Below are positions 19,286 through 27,942 of a stretch of DNA of 64,000 bases, one piece after another (within the stretch, counting starts at the first letter, position 1; every line of letters begins with the position of its first letter). Below the pieces are notes generated by a model. It saw only the letters and a list, made by a program, of their open reading frames with translations. It had not been told where the DNA came from and did not search any database. Position numbers and translations under genes: made by a program. Source of the DNA: Dehalogenimonas sp. W (GTDB taxonomy: Bacteria > Chloroflexota > Dehalococcoidia > Dehalococcoidales > Dehalococcoidaceae); the NCBI RefSeq assembly GCF_037094495.1, contig NZ_CP146612.1:310001-374000 (forward strand). The letters are read 5' to 3'.

Positions 19286-20917
19286 TCAGACCGCAACTGT
19301 TTCCGCCTCGGTGACCCTGACCTTCCCGGCTGTAGCGCTCAGGAATTCAATGATTTCCGGTGAGGGATTGATATGCGGCGGTGATAAATGAGCCAATTCC
19401 GCCCCGGCTGCCTGCTGCTTCAATTTATAAAGTTTGAAGGCTCCTTGCGGCAGCACCGTGACTTCCAGCGGCATCAACCCGGTAAAATCCTCCAACTCAG
19501 AATACGGTTGATCAAGCTGTTTGAGTTCGGCATGAATCAGACCAGCGGCCTCCTGAGCATTGATTCGCTGTCCCTTTTTGGGCTCCAGATAGTAACGCAA
19601 CACTGGCCGACCCTTGCTGGTTTCTTTACGGGCAGTCCAGTTATCATAGGCCACCCGCGAATGCTCCAGAGCCTGCCACAGAACTTTTTCCGATAACCTG
19701 GTGAAACCGGCGATGTCTATCTGATCATCAACCCGGGTCAGGAAGCGCATCTGGGGAATATCAATATCCAGTTTGTCATTCCGGAGTGAGGTAATCTGGA
19801 CCAGGTGGCCCAGACGGTAACGGACAAAGGCACCGCCGTGGAAATTGGTAATGACCAGTTCGTAGTTCCCTGGCTTGAGTTCGTTCATCAAATAGGTCTG
19901 TGGCTGGTATGACGGATCCTGCCAGCATTTGACGGCTTCTGATTCGGGGATGAACTCAAAGAAGTTCATATGGGGGATAAAGGTCATGCCCTGATGATCC
20001 CAAGTCTGCATGGCGATGATAACAGCTTCAGTACAACCGTGAAAGTCCAAGGGATAACACCCCCACATTTCATTGATCTTATCCCGAAATACTTCGCCGT
20101 CAATTCCGTAGGTAATGAGACCCTTGAGTTTCCACAAATCCTTCGGCAGCATTGGCCGGCCGGCCAGTTTGGCTCTCATTTTACCCTTAAGCAGCCGGGC
20201 CAGCATGGCAGGCTTTTTTACCATTTTTTTTATGTCAACCTTGCCGCCGGAACTCTTAAATTTCTCGCCCATGGCTACGGTGACGCTGGACATGGACAAA
20301 CAGTAATCCATCCCCTTTTCCAATCCCATTTTGAAGCCCTGAGTAACGCGTTCTTCAAATGAGACATTCTCAGCCTCCTCTACCGGCGGCAAAAACTGGA
20401 AGATCTCATGGGGGAAAACCCGGGTCATGGTGCCGGTAGCATAAGGCGGCGGCGCCATGCCGTAAAGCACCCGGTCATTGGGACGAATGGTAACGTCATG
20501 GCGCTTTTTGGCGCCGGAAAAGAAGGAGAGGGCAAAAACCAGCGCCTCAGTCTCATCCATCATCCGGGCGGTCACCGGGGCCCAGCGGTAAGAATACTCT
20601 GCGCTTTTACCGGAAGTATATTGCCACATAATCGGCTTGCGCGGCAGCACATCCCACCGCCGCTTCAAAAGATAGGGCGCGTAGTCTTCATAGCTGGTCA
20701 ACGGCACCATACGGCGGAATTCTTCCACCGTGGTAGGATTGGCACCATTGAAGATACCCTTGCCCAGCGGGCAGTTCTTCAGCATCTCAATTTGTTCCAA
20801 AAGCAAACGCTTTTGGATATCCATAAATTGATTTATGCTCAGATCAATAAACCCGCAACAGCGATCCCACATCTCATCATATTGTCCCTGTTCCAACATG
20901 TCACCTAACTGGCTCAT
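19286..20917 (-). CDS. GH3-family acyl-adenylating enzyme (putative acyl-acid amido synthetase)
   Basis: The 543 residues resemble the GH3 family, best known from plants, where it adenylates carboxylic acids and conjugates them to amino acids. Recognisable parts are FRRMVPLTSYEDYAPYL, the nucleotide-binding stretch WQYTSGKSAEYSYRW, and late in the protein GAFVRYRLGHLVQI and DIAGFTRLSEKVL. The substrate cannot be told. It is the last gene of a minus-strand pair; its ATG overlaps the stop of the membrane methyltransferase-like gene, and a GGAGGT site precedes it. Confidence 0.8.
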   Translation of the reverse strand: MSQLGDMLEQGQYDEMWDRCCGFIDLSINQFMDIQKRLLLEQIEMLKNCPLGKGIFNGANPTTVEEFRRMVPLTSYEDYAPYLLKRRWDVLPRKPIMWQYTSGKSAEYSYRWAPVTARMMDETEALVFALSFFSGAKKRHDVTIRPNDRVLYGMAPPPYATGTMTRVFPHEIFQFLPPVEEAENVSFEERVTQGFKMGLEKGMDYCLSMSSVTVAMGEKFKSSGGKVDIKKMVKKPAMLARLLKGKMRAKLAGRPMLPKDLWKLKGLITYGIDGEVFRDKINEMWGCYPLDFHGCTEAVIIAMQTWDHQGMTFIPHMNFFEFIPESEAVKCWQDPSYQPQTYLMNELKPGNYELVITNFHGGAFVRYRLGHLVQITSLRNDKLDIDIPQMRFLTRVDDQIDIAGFTRLSEKVLWQALEHSRVAYDNWTARKETSKGRPVLRYYLEPKKGQRINAQEAAGLIHAELKQLDQPYSELEDFTGLMPLEVTVLPQGAFKLYKLKQQAAGAELAHLSPPHINPSPEIIEFLSATAGKVRVTEAETVAV

Positions 20918-21504
20918 TTTGACTGGACCTCCAATTTGTTATTTTTTTTCAAGCCTTTGAAGAAGGCGGTTAGACTTTGTTTGCTAGGAATAAGCATGGG
21001 AGTAGTTTCCTGGTACCGGTGATAACCCGGAAACATACGAGGAAAAACGTAGCGATCCTGGAGGTAGACGAGTATAGTGGAGAAAAGAACCCAGACGATC
21101 CCAGCCCAAAGAGCCAGCAGGGACCCTGACAACAATACCAGCCCTGCCATGGCGAACCCGAAAAACAGCAACCAGGGATGGCGAACCAATTCATAGATGC
21201 CATTAGTGACCAATTGCCCGCTGGTACCGCTGGATATATAGGTTTTACCGATTGGGAGCGCTACATATAGTGAATAGGCCATACCAAACAAGGCAGCCGA
21301 AAATACGCCCCAACCGAAAATGTTAATCCACACGGGAAATCCAAAATGGTTTCCCGTCACGGCAACATTGAACATGGCGTAGACGACAAGCCCGGTCCCA
21401 ACGAGCCACAAAAGCGGCTTTAACCCGGTGATCTTCTTCATTGAGGCAAAATCAAGGAAATGCATCAGCATGAAACCGGCAGCCCCTAATAAAATGTAGT
21501 TCAT
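20914..21504 (-). CDS. integral membrane methyltransferase-like protein (ICMT/PEMT/NnrU type)
   Basis: The 196 residues have about five hydrophobic segments. The C-terminal half carries the pattern of membrane-bound isoprenylcysteine and phospholipid methyltransferases: LVTNGIYELVRHPWLL, then after two helices DRYVFPRMFPGYHRYQETTP with the E-x(n)-YxxY-type end. The family would use S-adenosylmethionine; the acceptor is unknown. Translational overlap with the GH3-like gene suggests both act on the same lipid or acid. No ribosome binding site is seen at the start. Confidence 0.7.
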   Translation of the reverse strand: MNYILLGAAGFMLMHFLDFASMKKITGLKPLLWLVGTGLVVYAMFNVAVTGNHFGFPVWINIFGWGVFSAALFGMAYSLYVALPIGKTYISSGTSGQLVTNGIYELVRHPWLLFFGFAMAGLVLLSGSLLALWAGIVWVLFSTILVYLQDRYVFPRMFPGYHRYQETTPMLIPSKQSLTAFFKGLKKNNKLEVQSK

Positions 21505-21514
21505 AATATTTAAT

Positions 21515-21522
21515 TAGTACTA
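21515..21522. promoter_or_regulatory. TAGTACTA palindrome, start-proximal box
   Basis: The perfect 8-base palindrome TAGTACTA lies 11 bases before the start of the methyltransferase-like gene, where a promoter -10 region is expected. Two identical copies occur at 21554 and 22411. Confidence 0.45.
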
Positions 21523-21553
21523 TGCCAGTCATTCGGGGCTATTGGAAGGTATA

Positions 21554-21576
21554 TAGTACTAGAACAATGTTCTAGT
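21554..21576. promoter_or_regulatory. composite operator: TAGTACTA fused to a 19-base palindrome
   Basis: TAGTACTA (21554-21561) overlaps the left arm of a second palindrome, ACTAGAAC-AAT-GTTCTAGT (21558-21576). It is centred about 60 bases upstream of the methyltransferase-like gene. Perfect 8-base arms strongly suggest a dimeric DNA-binding protein; the winged-helix or ribbon-helix-helix protein next door is the natural candidate. Confidence 0.6.
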
Positions 21577-21594
21577 CATAGCTGAGGTACGATT

Positions 21595-21627
21595 AAAAAA
21601 AATTCTCCCCCGATTTGGGGGAGAATT
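21595..21627 (-). terminator. rho-independent terminator
   Basis: On the minus strand an 11-base-pair stem (AATTCTCCCCC with GGGGGAGAATT, 5-base loop) is followed by a run of T. It ends the regulator operon above it and separates it from the methyltransferase-GH3 pair. Confidence 0.9.
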
Positions 21628-21664
21628 AACATTTCCTTTGAAAACTCTCAGACTTGAGCGACGG

Positions 21665-22078
21665 CTATTTCCATTTGATCTTGACTTCCCGTCCTTCTTC
21701 TTCCGGAGCGTTCTGATCAACCCCGGTAAACTTGGAAGTCATTTCCTTCAAATCCAGCGGACCTTCTTTGCCAAGTTCCAAGCCGTAGCCGATAAAGAAA
21801 TCCACAAAGCTCTTCATTAATTTCTTGGTATCTTCCTGAAACCCGGCCATCTCTTCCTTCAGAGCATACTTGTAACTTTCCTTGTTAAGCATCCTGGCAA
21901 ACTCAGCCTTAAGCTGCTCCAGGTCCTCACGGGAAATTCCAGTTGCAGACGGGACGGGTTCTTTCAGTTGGTTGTCAATGAGAAAATTAAGGAATTCAGC
22001 CTGAGAAAGGTCACCGCGGTTTTCATCAATCTTCTTGAGCAACTCCGCTGGCACGATCAACATTCGCTTTTCAGTCAT
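21665..22078 (-). CDS. small regulator-like protein with N-terminal ribbon-helix-helix-like segment
   Basis: I do not recognise this 137-residue protein as a named family. The first 40 residues (RMLIVPAELLKKIDENRGD, SQAEFLNFLIDNQL) look like a MetJ/Arc-type ribbon-helix-helix: a beta strand, then two helices. The rest is amphipathic and charged, probably helical, ending in a Lys-rich KIKWK. It starts inside the stop of the winged-helix gene (ATGA overlap), so the two are co-translated. A role as co-regulator is inferred. Confidence 0.55.
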   Translation of the reverse strand: MTEKRMLIVPAELLKKIDENRGDLSQAEFLNFLIDNQLKEPVPSATGISREDLEQLKAEFARMLNKESYKYALKEEMAGFQEDTKKLMKSFVDFFIGYGLELGKEGPLDLKEMTSKFTGVDQNAPEEEGREVKIKWK

Positions 22079-22371
22079 AGTACTCCTGTCGGGGACGCAT
22101 CTTCATCGTCATCTTTGAGATTAAGAGTATCAAGTATTTCGTCTATATGGCGCAAAAGCGTCAAACCTTTTTTGGTGACCCGGTAAGTAACCGAAGGGTT
22201 GCCCAGCTTGACCCGGTCCACTAACTCCCGGTCAATCATGAAATTAAGATATTTCTGTAGCTGAAAATAGCTCATATTGACGGAATACATGATTTCCGTC
22301 TTGCCGGCTTCACCCAGCCGCAACATATCTGCGATAATTTCAATGCTGGACCTTCTGCGGTCTAATCTCAT
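22075..22371 (-). CDS. archaeal-type winged helix-turn-helix regulator
   Basis: From the ATG at 22371 the product has 98 residues and one winged-helix domain: SSIEIIADMLRLGEAGKTEI, MYSVNMSYFQLQKYLNFMID (recognition helix region) and VTYRVTKKGLTLLRHIDEI. This is the HTH_45-like type common in archaea and Dehalococcoidia. Longer in-frame starts reach back to 22431 but would cover the promoter. It is divergent from pilT and co-translated with the ribbon-helix-helix-like gene. Its own start region carries a TAGTACTA box, suggesting autoregulation. Confidence 0.75.
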   Translation of the reverse strand: MRLDRRRSSIEIIADMLRLGEAGKTEIMYSVNMSYFQLQKYLNFMIDRELVDRVKLGNPSVTYRVTKKGLTLLRHIDEILDTLNLKDDDEDASPTGVL

Positions 22372-22410
22372 CGGTACCCTACTAAAGTCCTTTTTATTGC
22401 GAATTACGAC

Positions 22411-22423
22411 TAGTACTATTATA
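22411..22423 (-). promoter_or_regulatory. -10 box and TAGTACTA operator of the winged-helix gene
   Basis: Minus-strand TATAAT (22423-22418) is followed immediately by the palindrome TAGTACTA (22418-22411), which would cover the transcription start. A protein bound there should block the promoter. The -35 region is weak. Confidence 0.55.
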
Positions 22424-22465
22424 CTACCCACGTCAAGTGTTATCAGGTGTATTATTATCCATACA

Positions 22466-22480
22466 CGGAATAATATTCCG
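22466..22480. promoter_or_regulatory. inverted repeat CGGAATA-A-TATTCCG upstream of pilT
   Basis: A palindrome with 7-base arms lies 20 bases before the pilT start codon, in the region shared with the divergent winged-helix gene. Its position between promoter and ribosome binding site fits a repressor site; its sequence differs from the TAGTACTA boxes. Confidence 0.45.
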
Positions 22481-22500
22481 GAAACATCAGGGGAGGCATC

Positions 22501-23592
22501 ATGAAAGCTGAGGAACTGCTACGGGCAATGGTCAAAGCCGGGGCTTCAGACCTGCACTTGAAGGTCCCCAATCCGCCGGTTTTCCGCATTGATGGAATGC
22601 TCAAACGCCAAACCAATTACGGCCCGATCAATGCCGGCGACATGGAGCGCTTGTTCCGAGAAATGACTACCCCTGAACAGCAGGAACATTTTATTCATGA
22701 CAAAGAACTTGATTTTGCGATGTCAGTTCCCGATGTCTCACGCTTCCGGGTCAATATCATGTACCAGCGGGGCACCATTTCCATCGCTGTCCGCCAGGTC
22801 CCCTTCCATATAATGACCATTGATATGTTGAACCTGCCGGGCATCCTGAAAAGCCTGATCATGAAACCCCGGGGCCTTATTCTGGTCACCGGCCCGACGG
22901 GTTCCGGTAAATCCACCACTCTGGCCGCCATGCTGCAGCATCTTAATGAAAACCGCCACTCCAGTGTCATCACCATTGAAGATCCCATTGAATACGTATT
23001 TCAGGACAATAAATGCATTATCGCCCAGCGGGAATTGGGCGGCGACACCTCTTCCTATCCTACTGCTCTGCGCCATGCCCTGCGCCATGACCCGGATGTG
23101 ATCGTCGTGGGTGAAATCAGGGATATTGATACCATCACTACCGCGGTGGCTGCCGCCGAGACCGGCCATTTGGTTTTGGGAACCCTGCATACCATTAATG
23201 CCGTACAGACTGTGGACAGAGTGATTGATATGTACCCGCCAAACCAGCAACATCAGATTCGGATGCAATTATCACAGGCATTGGAGGCAGTGGTTTCCCA
23301 AACGCTTATCAAAAGGGCCAACGGCAGCGGACGGGTGGGCTGCTTTGAAATACTGCTGACGACCACCGCGGTTAGAAATCTGGTTCGCGAAGGTAAAACC
23401 TTTGAACTGCACTCCATCATGCAGCTGAACCGGCAGGCCGGCATGCAGACTCTGGATCAGAATCTAGCCGAACTGGCGGCGAATGGGATTGTAACTAAAG
23501 AAGAAGCGCTTATGAAGAGCGATAATCCCGACCGTCTGGAACGGTTGATTGAGGATACCAAACGGCACGTCAGAGCCCCAAATCCATTTTAG
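22501..23592 (+). CDS. pilT: PilT-like twitching motility ATPase
   Basis: PilT is the hexameric ATPase that retracts type IV pili at the inner membrane. The 363 residues have the N-terminal PAS-like domain (AGASDLHLKVPNPPVFRIDG), Walker A GPTGSGKST from residue 131, the Asp box TIEDPIEYVF, Walker B VIVVGEIRD and the His box AAAETGHLVLGTLHT. AIRNLIRE-type retraction signature is present as AVRNLVREGK. The GGGGAGG site confirms the ATG. No pilB, pilC or pilin gene is adjacent. Confidence 0.93.
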   Translation: MKAEELLRAMVKAGASDLHLKVPNPPVFRIDGMLKRQTNYGPINAGDMERLFREMTTPEQQEHFIHDKELDFAMSVPDVSRFRVNIMYQRGTISIAVRQVPFHIMTIDMLNLPGILKSLIMKPRGLILVTGPTGSGKSTTLAAMLQHLNENRHSSVITIEDPIEYVFQDNKCIIAQRELGGDTSSYPTALRHALRHDPDVIVVGEIRDIDTITTAVAAAETGHLVLGTLHTINAVQTVDRVIDMYPPNQQHQIRMQLSQALEAVVSQTLIKRANGSGRVGCFEILLTTTAVRNLVREGKTFELHSIMQLNRQAGMQTLDQNLAELAANGIVTKEEALMKSDNPDRLERLIEDTKRHVRAPNPF

Positions 23593-23640
23593 ACGTCCAA
23601 AGACAATAGTACTGGTCAAGTTGTTTACGAACGATTTTCG

Positions 23641-23669
23641 TTGACATCCATGGCCCGCTCGGACATAAT
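23641..23669 (+). promoter_or_regulatory. sigma-70-type promoter of the c-di-GMP protein gene
   Basis: TTGACA at 23641-23646 and CATAAT at 23664-23669 are 17 bases apart. The start would be near 23676, about 35 bases before the TTG start codon. The gene can thus be expressed independently of pilT. Confidence 0.75.
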
Positions 23670-23710
23670 GAGCCGAATATCAAATCAACTGACCGGGGGA
23701 CCGATATAGC

Positions 23711-26700
23711 TTGACCGTCTGGGCTGCCATACCGCTGGTTACATCCATAGCATACTTAGTACTGCTGTTGTTAATGTTGCCTAGTTTGGACCGCAAAATC
23801 AGTCGGGCGATGGCATATTTTGCCGGCATTGCCGCGCTTTGGGGTTTTAGTTCCTTCATGTTGCATCTGGATGCACCGGCTTCACAAACCCTGTTATGGA
23901 ACAAAATTCTGATTATTACTTTAGTATGGACACTTGTGGCCTATTACCATTTTGTTCGCGTGTATGTATTCAATAAAGCTGGAATTGGTGTACTAGCAGG
24001 ATATCTCGGACTGGCCATAGTGGCGATTCTTTCATTGAATGGACATATCGTTACCAGCGCCTCTGTCCTTGAAGGTGTCGTCCATCAGACAATGACCGCT
24101 AACGTGTACCTTGTAACGCTCATAGTGCTGACCATCACATTACTGAGTGCGTCGGCCCTGTGGCATAAATTTCGGAGCACCCAAAACGTTGATGAACGCC
24201 TCACTCCAATAGTCCTGTTGACCGGTATGTTGATTGCCGTTACCGCCGGCTTCACCAATCTAAGTGACAACCCGATGATATACGGTCTGCCGATTGACCA
24301 GTTAGCCAGTTTCATTAATCTTTCATTAATCGTCTTTGTAATTTTCCGGCACCGCCTCGTCCCGTTAAGAAACATCAATACCCAAAGAGGCTTCACCTAC
24401 GCTTTATTGACACCACTTGCCTTGTTCTCCTTTGGAGGGTTGGCCTCAATTACCATGGGACTCAGCGGCAACACACCGCAAATATTAGGCTTAAATGCCT
24501 GGGCAATTATTCCATTGGTGGCCAGTATTGTGTATGTGGTATTACTCTTACTGGTACTTCAGGATACAGAACGAAAAGCTAATAGATTCTTCGCCTATTT
24601 TCTGAGTGTTGCGGCATTTTGGAGTTTCACCTCCTTTATGCTGGTTTTCAACCCGGCTGCAGCCCCCGAACAACTTCAGTTCTGGAATGAAATGGTTGTC
24701 GTAGCCATCACCTGGATCGGCGTAGCTTATTACCATTTTGTCAGAGTGTATGTTAACAAGCCCGGGGGCATCTGGGTCTACATCGGTTATGCGTTTACCT
24801 TCACCATTTTAATTCTTGCCCTGAACGGAATGGTCGTCTCAAATGTCAGCCTCGTGAATGGATATATTCTCCATGATATCCGGCCTTGGGATATTGTTAT
24901 CGGTTCAATCATTGCCCCGTTTGTTATTGCCGGCGTATACATGCTCCTCAGGCGCTATAGACAATCCATTGACCCGGTTGATCGCAACCGGACGGTCTAC
25001 CTTTTACTTGGTTCAGCTGCTTTGATCATTCTTAGCTATATAACTCCCTTCACACCGGCACTGGCCGGTTTGACGACCGACCATATCGGCAACATTATCA
25101 ATACTGCGTTAATTGCCTATGCAATATCCCGCTTTCATTTACTTGATATCAAACTGGTCGCACGCCGCGGTCTGACTTTCCTGATACTGGTCACCGCTTT
25201 GGCCGCTACCTATGCCGGCATGTTATTCCTGACCCTTCAATTATTCCCGGGAATACCCCAAACCACCGTCATGATTATTACCGGCATAATCGTCACTCTG
25301 CTCGCGTTGACAGCTCGGCCGCTGACTCATTTTATCGCCGTTACCGTAGACCGGATTTTCTATCGGGAAAACTATGTCCACCGTCAGGAACTGCTGAACT
25401 TTTCCAACAAGATGAGTTACATCCTGAATCTGGAAGAACTCTCACAGGCGATCCTGCCGCCCCTGGCCCAGGCGCTGAATATCAGCCATGCGGCGCTGTT
25501 ATTCCAAAATAACCCGGCGGCGGATTTTACCGTTCAATATATATATCCTGAGAATCACGAATTAAGGAACAGTTTCCGTATGCCGGCGGATAACCCGATT
25601 GTGGAGTGGATGGATCGCAAGGGTAGAGCCATATCACCCGCACAGGTACATTCTATGGCGGAATTCAAGGGGTTGTGGCAATCAGAGAAAGAGCAACTGG
25701 CCAATGCGGACCTGGCCCTGATCCACCCAATCAAGAGCCGGGATAAACTGGTCGGCATCATCGCTACCGGCAATAAAAACAACGGCGGCGTATATTCCAC
25801 TGAAGACTTGGAACTGATTAACCGTATTTCTTCCCAAGCCGGCGTCATCATTGAAAATGCGCAACTGTTTATTCAAGCGAATACCCGCGCCAATACCGAC
25901 GAACTCACCGGCCTTTATAACCACCGCCATTTCCACGAACGTGTAGAACAGGAAATCAGCCGCGGCGGCCGGTTCGGCATCACCTTCTCCCTGATACTGC
26001 TGGACCTTGACCTGTTTAAGGTTTATAACGATATCTACGGCCATCTGGCCGGAGATCAGCTTCTGCGCAAGGTAGGGCAGATGATTCATACTTCAGTACG
26101 CAATATTGATCTGCCTTTCCGCTACGGCGGTGAGGAATTCGCCATAATCCTCCCGGAAACCCGCATTGATGATGCTTATCGGGTAGCTGAACGCTTGAGA
26201 AAGACCATTGAAGCCCGTTCCAGTTTCCGGGAAATGCCGGTTACTGCAAGCCTCGGTGTATCCAACTGGCCGGGTGACGGGCTGATGAAGGAAGAAGTGA
26301 TTCATCGCGCGGATTTAGCGCTGTACCGCGCCAAACGGTTAGGGCGCAACCGGACCTGTCTGGCCTCCGAAACCGCCGGACCGGAGGCTCCCGACCTTAA
26401 CGCTGAGCCGGAGGCGCAACCGCAGGCTTTGTCCATCATCTACGCCCTGGCGGCTACCGTGGACGCCAAAGACCACTATACCTACGGCCACTCCCGCAAG
26501 GTGAGTGAATATGCGGTAGCCCTGGCGGAAGCCGTCAAACTGCCGGAAGAAACGGTCCATTTCATCCGGGCGGCCGGTTTACTTCATGATATCGGTAAAA
26601 TCGGCGTTCCAGATTCTATCCTGACCAAACCATCGGCACTTGACCTCAAGGAATGGGAACCCATCCGTACGCATCCGGAACTGGGAGTGGAAATACTGAA

Positions 26701-27037
26701 GCATGTGGTTGACCTTTCCAAATGTCTGCCGGCGATTCTCCATCACCACGAACACTGGGACGGCAGCGGCTACCCGCACAAACTCAAAGGGGAATCCATA
26801 CCGCTGGAAGCGAGGATACTGACGGTAGCCGATGCTTATGACGCCATCACTTCCCCGCGGCCTTACCGCGACCAATTATCACTTGATGAAGCGCTGACGG
26901 AACTCAGACGATGTTCCGGCAGTCAGTTTGACCCGCAACTGGTTGAGGTGTTCTGCCGCATCATGCAACCTTCGGAAGAAGAGCGCGCCGGCGCCGAACG
27001 CCGCGCGGAAACGAAAACCACAACCACCGAAGATTAA
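23711..27037 (+). CDS. membrane c-di-GMP enzyme: tandem 7TM, GAF, GGDEF, HD-GYP
   Basis: The 1108 residues open with two homologous 7TM-type sensor modules; residues 5-51 and 265-311 are clearly alike, and both have VAYYHFVRVYV. A GAF domain follows at about 555-715. The GGDEF domain (about 720-885) has GGEEF at 806-810 and the inhibitory-site pattern R797-x-x-D800. The HD-GYP domain (about 905-1080) has HD at 959-960 and HHE-x-x-DGSGYP at 1012-1022. Both synthesis and breakdown motifs are intact. The TTG start is supported by an upstream GGGGGA. No ATG precedes the first helix. Confidence 0.88.
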   Translation: MTVWAAIPLVTSIAYLVLLLLMLPSLDRKISRAMAYFAGIAALWGFSSFMLHLDAPASQTLLWNKILIITLVWTLVAYYHFVRVYVFNKAGIGVLAGYLGLAIVAILSLNGHIVTSASVLEGVVHQTMTANVYLVTLIVLTITLLSASALWHKFRSTQNVDERLTPIVLLTGMLIAVTAGFTNLSDNPMIYGLPIDQLASFINLSLIVFVIFRHRLVPLRNINTQRGFTYALLTPLALFSFGGLASITMGLSGNTPQILGLNAWAIIPLVASIVYVVLLLLVLQDTERKANRFFAYFLSVAAFWSFTSFMLVFNPAAAPEQLQFWNEMVVVAITWIGVAYYHFVRVYVNKPGGIWVYIGYAFTFTILILALNGMVVSNVSLVNGYILHDIRPWDIVIGSIIAPFVIAGVYMLLRRYRQSIDPVDRNRTVYLLLGSAALIILSYITPFTPALAGLTTDHIGNIINTALIAYAISRFHLLDIKLVARRGLTFLILVTALAATYAGMLFLTLQLFPGIPQTTVMIITGIIVTLLALTARPLTHFIAVTVDRIFYRENYVHRQELLNFSNKMSYILNLEELSQAILPPLAQALNISHAALLFQNNPAADFTVQYIYPENHELRNSFRMPADNPIVEWMDRKGRAISPAQVHSMAEFKGLWQSEKEQLANADLALIHPIKSRDKLVGIIATGNKNNGGVYSTEDLELINRISSQAGVIIENAQLFIQANTRANTDELTGLYNHRHFHERVEQEISRGGRFGITFSLILLDLDLFKVYNDIYGHLAGDQLLRKVGQMIHTSVRNIDLPFRYGGEEFAIILPETRIDDAYRVAERLRKTIEARSSFREMPVTASLGVSNWPGDGLMKEEVIHRADLALYRAKRLGRNRTCLASETAGPEAPDLNAEPEAQPQALSIIYALAATVDAKDHYTYGHSRKVSEYAVALAEAVKLPEETVHFIRAAGLLHDIGKIGVPDSILTKPSALDLKEWEPIRTHPELGVEILKHVVDLSKCLPAILHHHEHWDGSGYPHKLKGESIPLEARILTVADAYDAITSPRPYRDQLSLDEALTELRRCSGSQFDPQLVEVFCRIMQPSEEERAGAERRAETKTTTTED

Positions 27038-27074
27038 GCAGAGCCCTGGTTTATCTCTTTACTGGAAAGGCAAA

Positions 27075-27941
27075 TTATTCCTGAGCAGCGGGCCTGCCGG
27101 TAACAAAATCCAGACTGAAATTCACCCCTCGTGCCGAATGAGTAATCGCCCCGACCGAAATCAAATCAACACCGGCCTCGGCGACCTCTCTGACATTCTC
27201 CAGAGTGATACCGCCCGATGCCTCAAGACTGATGGTCGTCGGCACTGTTTTCACGGCCTCCCGGATGTCATCCAGACTCATATTGTCCAGCATGATGATA
27301 TCGGGTTTACCGTCAACTGCCTGTTTTAATTGTTCCAAATTCTGGACTTCTATTTCTACTTTCATCCCGTTAGCACCGGCCTTGGCCTTGGCGATGCCTT
27401 CAGAGATGCTGATGCCCTTGGCAGCCATGGCCACCAGGTGATTGTCTTTGATAAGGATACCGCTGGCCAGGTCCGGGCGGTTATTTTGTCCGCCGGCGGC
27501 ATAAACAGCGTATTTCTCCAACAGACGCAGTCCGGGCAGGGTTTTGCGAGTATCGCCGATCTTTACCCCCAGGTCCTTGACCTTTTCAACATACCGAGCG
27601 GTCAGCGTAGCCACACCGGAGAGATGGCTGAGGAAGTTCAAAATTACTCTCTCGGCTTTAAGAATACTGGTTACCCTGCCGGTTATCACCATGACCACCT
27701 CGCCGGCCTTGGCCGGATTACCGTCCTGAATTTCCATCTTGACTTCAAGGCTCTGGTCAACTTTAAGTAAAGCGATCCGGGCAATTTCGCCGCCGGCTAC
27801 AACGGCGTCCTCCCGGGCAATTATGGCTGCACTGCCACCCATGTTTGCCGGAATAATCAGTTCAGTGGTGCGGTCACCGCGGGCGACATCCTCTTCCAGT
27901 GCGATATCAATAATGCGTTCAATTTGATTGTGAGTTCCCAT
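27075..27941 (-). CDS. nadC: nicotinate-nucleotide pyrophosphorylase (carboxylating)
   Basis: It converts quinolinate and PRPP into nicotinate mononucleotide in NAD synthesis. The 288 residues include ALEEDVARGDRTTELIIPA, the active-site stretch IGDTRKTLPGLRLLEKYAV and the Asp/Glu-rich barrel parts VEIEVQNLEQLKQAVD and LEASGGITLENVREVAEAGV. It follows nadB with a one-base gap and uses an AGGA site inside the nadB end. nadA is not in the window. Confidence 0.97.
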   Translation of the reverse strand: MGTHNQIERIIDIALEEDVARGDRTTELIIPANMGGSAAIIAREDAVVAGGEIARIALLKVDQSLEVKMEIQDGNPAKAGEVVMVITGRVTSILKAERVILNFLSHLSGVATLTARYVEKVKDLGVKIGDTRKTLPGLRLLEKYAVYAAGGQNNRPDLASGILIKDNHLVAMAAKGISISEGIAKAKAGANGMKVEIEVQNLEQLKQAVDGKPDIIMLDNMSLDDIREAVKTVPTTISLEASGGITLENVREVAEAGVDLISVGAITHSARGVNFSLDFVTGRPAAQE

Positions 27942-27942
27942 G

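Noticed and set aside
23593-23640. A fourth TAGTAC-type box at 23607
   Set aside because: It matches only seven of eight bases (TAGTACTG) and lies between pilT and its neighbour, without a link to a promoter element.
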